Shown here in pieces: positions 62,131 through 64,000 of a DNA stretch of 64,000 bases. The position numbers were made by a program, and so were the translations under genes. The notes beneath the pieces were generated by a model. That model was not told the origin of the DNA. It ran no database searches and saw only the letters and a program-made list of their open reading frames with translations. Position 1 is the stretch's first letter. The number at the start of each line of letters is the position of its first letter. Source of the stretch: Sepioteuthis lessoniana (Eukaryota > Mollusca > Cephalopoda > Myopsida > Loliginidae); assembly GCA_963585895.1 (NCBI GenBank), contig OY757915.1, forward strand, positions 96,549,905 through 96,613,904, read 5' to 3'.

Positions 62131-62449
62131 TGTCTGTTGGCCTTTCAAATCACTTAGAAACACCTAACTTTGTTCTGTTTTAAAAAGTTAATTTACCTTT
62201 TATCTTTCCAAGCATTTTATGCCAACTGAAAATTTTTTAAAAAATTGGATTATTGTTTTCATATCTTTTTATTGATTGAAGTTTAAGAATTCAGTTTAAT
62301 CATTTACAAAGTTGTATTAAAATAAGCTCTGGATTAAAACAGGAATTATCAATTTATTGAAAGACATTTGAAACATTAGATATCGTCCGTTAAAGACAAC
62401 TCTAATAATAATTCCAGTAAGATACAAACATTGTCAACACAAATGTCTC

Positions 62450-62486
<37 letters not shown>

Positions 62487-64000
62487 CATAGCTGCTCATT
62501 AAAGTGAATAACTCGTCAGTTGTGTTCCAAAATCCAAGGGGCATAATTAGCTTCAACACTAGGTACTTGCTATCCTGGGGTAGATGGTAATTTTTTTTAT
62601 CCCTTTTCTATCACATTGTATAATTTGTATAAGAAAATCCTTATTATAATTTTCCGACTGGAAAGTTTAGTCTTTCCCGTCATGTCCAACCGAAATAGGC
62701 TCTTTTGAACAATGAAAACTCCAGTTAGAATATTTCTTGTCTTCTGCAACAATTTTTTACTCCAAAGGTTTTCGTGGACCTCTGTTGTACTTAAGAGCTT
62801 ATCACTTAAGGAGATCCTTTTTTCATATGTCAAAGCAAATTACTATTCCTGGTGTTGGCAAGTAATCTTTATATAATAAAGATTTATAAACCTTCTCAGT
62901 CGAAGAATCAGAAAATGTTATTCTATTTATTTTCAAACAAGAATTTTTAAAGGAATATTGAAGTTCCAATCAGCACTGTTTCTATCGTAAAATGATGACC
63001 TGAGTGAATTTTGATTTTAAAAAAAAAAAAAAAAAAAAAAAAGCTGTTAAGTTAAAAGCTGAAAATACTAGTCAATATTGATTGATAATGCTTTATCTAA
63101 AAATAAATGAAAAATGCTATTTATACTACTAGTTCAAAAACAAAATGGCATTGAGAGATGAAGAAACTGAATGAAGTATGAGTATATTAGTTTGATTTTG
63201 GGCTTCTGCAAACCAATGGCTTTTCATACCTTAGTTGGTAGAGCAGCTGGTGTGTTTAACCAGTTATCCTTGAGGCAAAAAGGAATGCAAGTTAAAGTCA
63301 TATCAAGGACTTATTCTTGATTATTGTCTCTAATCGATACTGTTTCTTATTCACCAAGAAAGACAACTTGAGTGTGATAGATAAATAGCAACTAAAACCA
63401 AGATAAAAAATATCATGAAAATATTAGTCAAAAATTGATAAATTTTGATGGCATTTGGACATTTATGCATATATTATAATATTAAATATTTTTAATTCTA
63501 TGCCAGGCACAATATCATCTTTGATTTGCATTTAAGTACCTTGCACATATGATAGAGAAAATCTTGACTTACATGAAGATATAATAGCTTATAAGCAAGT
63601 AGATCTATCAAGTACAAATAAAACAAGATATCAAATGTTGCACTTTTATTAAAGAGTCAATAAAGTAAAGTTTGCAATTCTAATATTGTACAATTACTTA
63701 TGTTTGTGACTTATTCATATAAACTTGCTTTCTTGTTGCTTACTCTTTTAATCTATTTTTGGAAGAGCATTAAAAATTTTGGACATTTTAATAAAGATAA
63801 TATTCAATATGGAATTTAAAAGAAATCACATTGTCTATGATTGAATTTGGGTGATGGTATTATAATTGGTGCAGTTAGATAGAAATGAAAAAGAAAAACT
63901 GATATGTATATAAAAATATTTATATATATAAAAATATAAAGTAAATGTGATGAAAAATGGGGGGGGGGAATGAATTAAAATTTTGAAAGCTCTTTCTGTA
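62131..64000. other. downstream DNA, mostly featureless
   Basis: AT-rich, with a T run at 62452-62484, an A run near 63019-63042 and a G run at 63960-63968. A tRNA-like relic is at 63223-63300. No coding sequence is recognised. Confidence 0.6.
63223..63300 (+). pseudogene. tRNA-Asn-like relic or SINE head
   Basis: TTAGTTGGTAGAGC matches a D-arm/A-box. CTGGT..ACCAG forms a 5-bp anticodon stem around a 7-nt loop GTGTTTA that would place GTT (Asn) as anticodon. The T-arm (GCAAGTTAAAGTC) is decayed and no acceptor stem closes, so it is not a working tRNA. Confidence 0.45.

Noticed and set aside
1..64000. CRISPR arrays, operons or other bacterial systems.
   Set aside because: Spliced conserved genes, SINEs and PLEs show nuclear eukaryotic DNA; no regular spacer-repeat arrays were seen.

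Overview
This is AT-rich, intron-rich nuclear DNA from an animal, almost certainly an invertebrate. Conserved exons are split by long GT..AG introns packed with tRNA-derived SINEs, Penelope-like and RTE-type retroelements, mariner relics, microsatellites and 20-32 nt poly-T runs. The density and variety of tRNA-SINEs would suit a lophotrochozoan such as a cephalopod mollusc, but nothing here fixes the taxon and a chelicerate is not excluded.

Layout: (1) 1-3022 carries the 3' half of an LSM14/RAP55/Tral gene on the + strand (P-body translational repressor), followed by its 3' UTR and about 7 kb of intergenic repeats. (2) 10771-61776 carries a complete 11-exon gene on the same strand for mitochondrial aspartate aminotransferase (GOT2; 428 codons plus stop, every junction in phase). 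Its first intron is 23.5 kb. The rest of the window is GOT2 introns, then about 2 kb of downstream DNA.

Nearly all other structure is mobile DNA. I separate at least six SINE or SINE-like families, named here A to F. A is about 290 bp with a tRNA-like head. B is about 230 bp. C has a Gly/Glu-tRNA-like head. D has an Arg-like head and a tail resembling a hammerhead ribozyme core. E is 400-600 bp, has no clear tRNA head and shares its 3' tail with B. F is a further tRNA-like family. Also present are a Penelope-like element (PLE) in head-to-head form (44.1-47.0 kb), RTE/CR1-type LINE fragments (20.9-22.2, 27.9-29.6, 49.6-49.9 kb), a Ty3/gypsy gag relic (22.95-24.16 kb), two solo-LTR-like insertions (47.6-48.4 and 58.8-59.3 kb), a deleted mariner (42.6-43.5 kb) and small palindromic MITE-like elements.

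Nested insertions give a relative history. A SINE sits inside a LINE with a 16-bp target duplication. A LINE with a twin-priming inversion sits inside a SINE. An LTR and a B SINE each interrupt E copies, and an E copy interrupts a mariner-like element. The most interesting candidates are the repeated CTGAWGA..GAAA motif shared by the PLE and the D SINEs, the PLE whose RT and GIY-YIG halves now lie on opposite strands, and a chimeric SINE with an unfamiliar 5' head present in two almost identical copies. The two genes are ordinary housekeeping genes with no visible functional link beyond adjacency.
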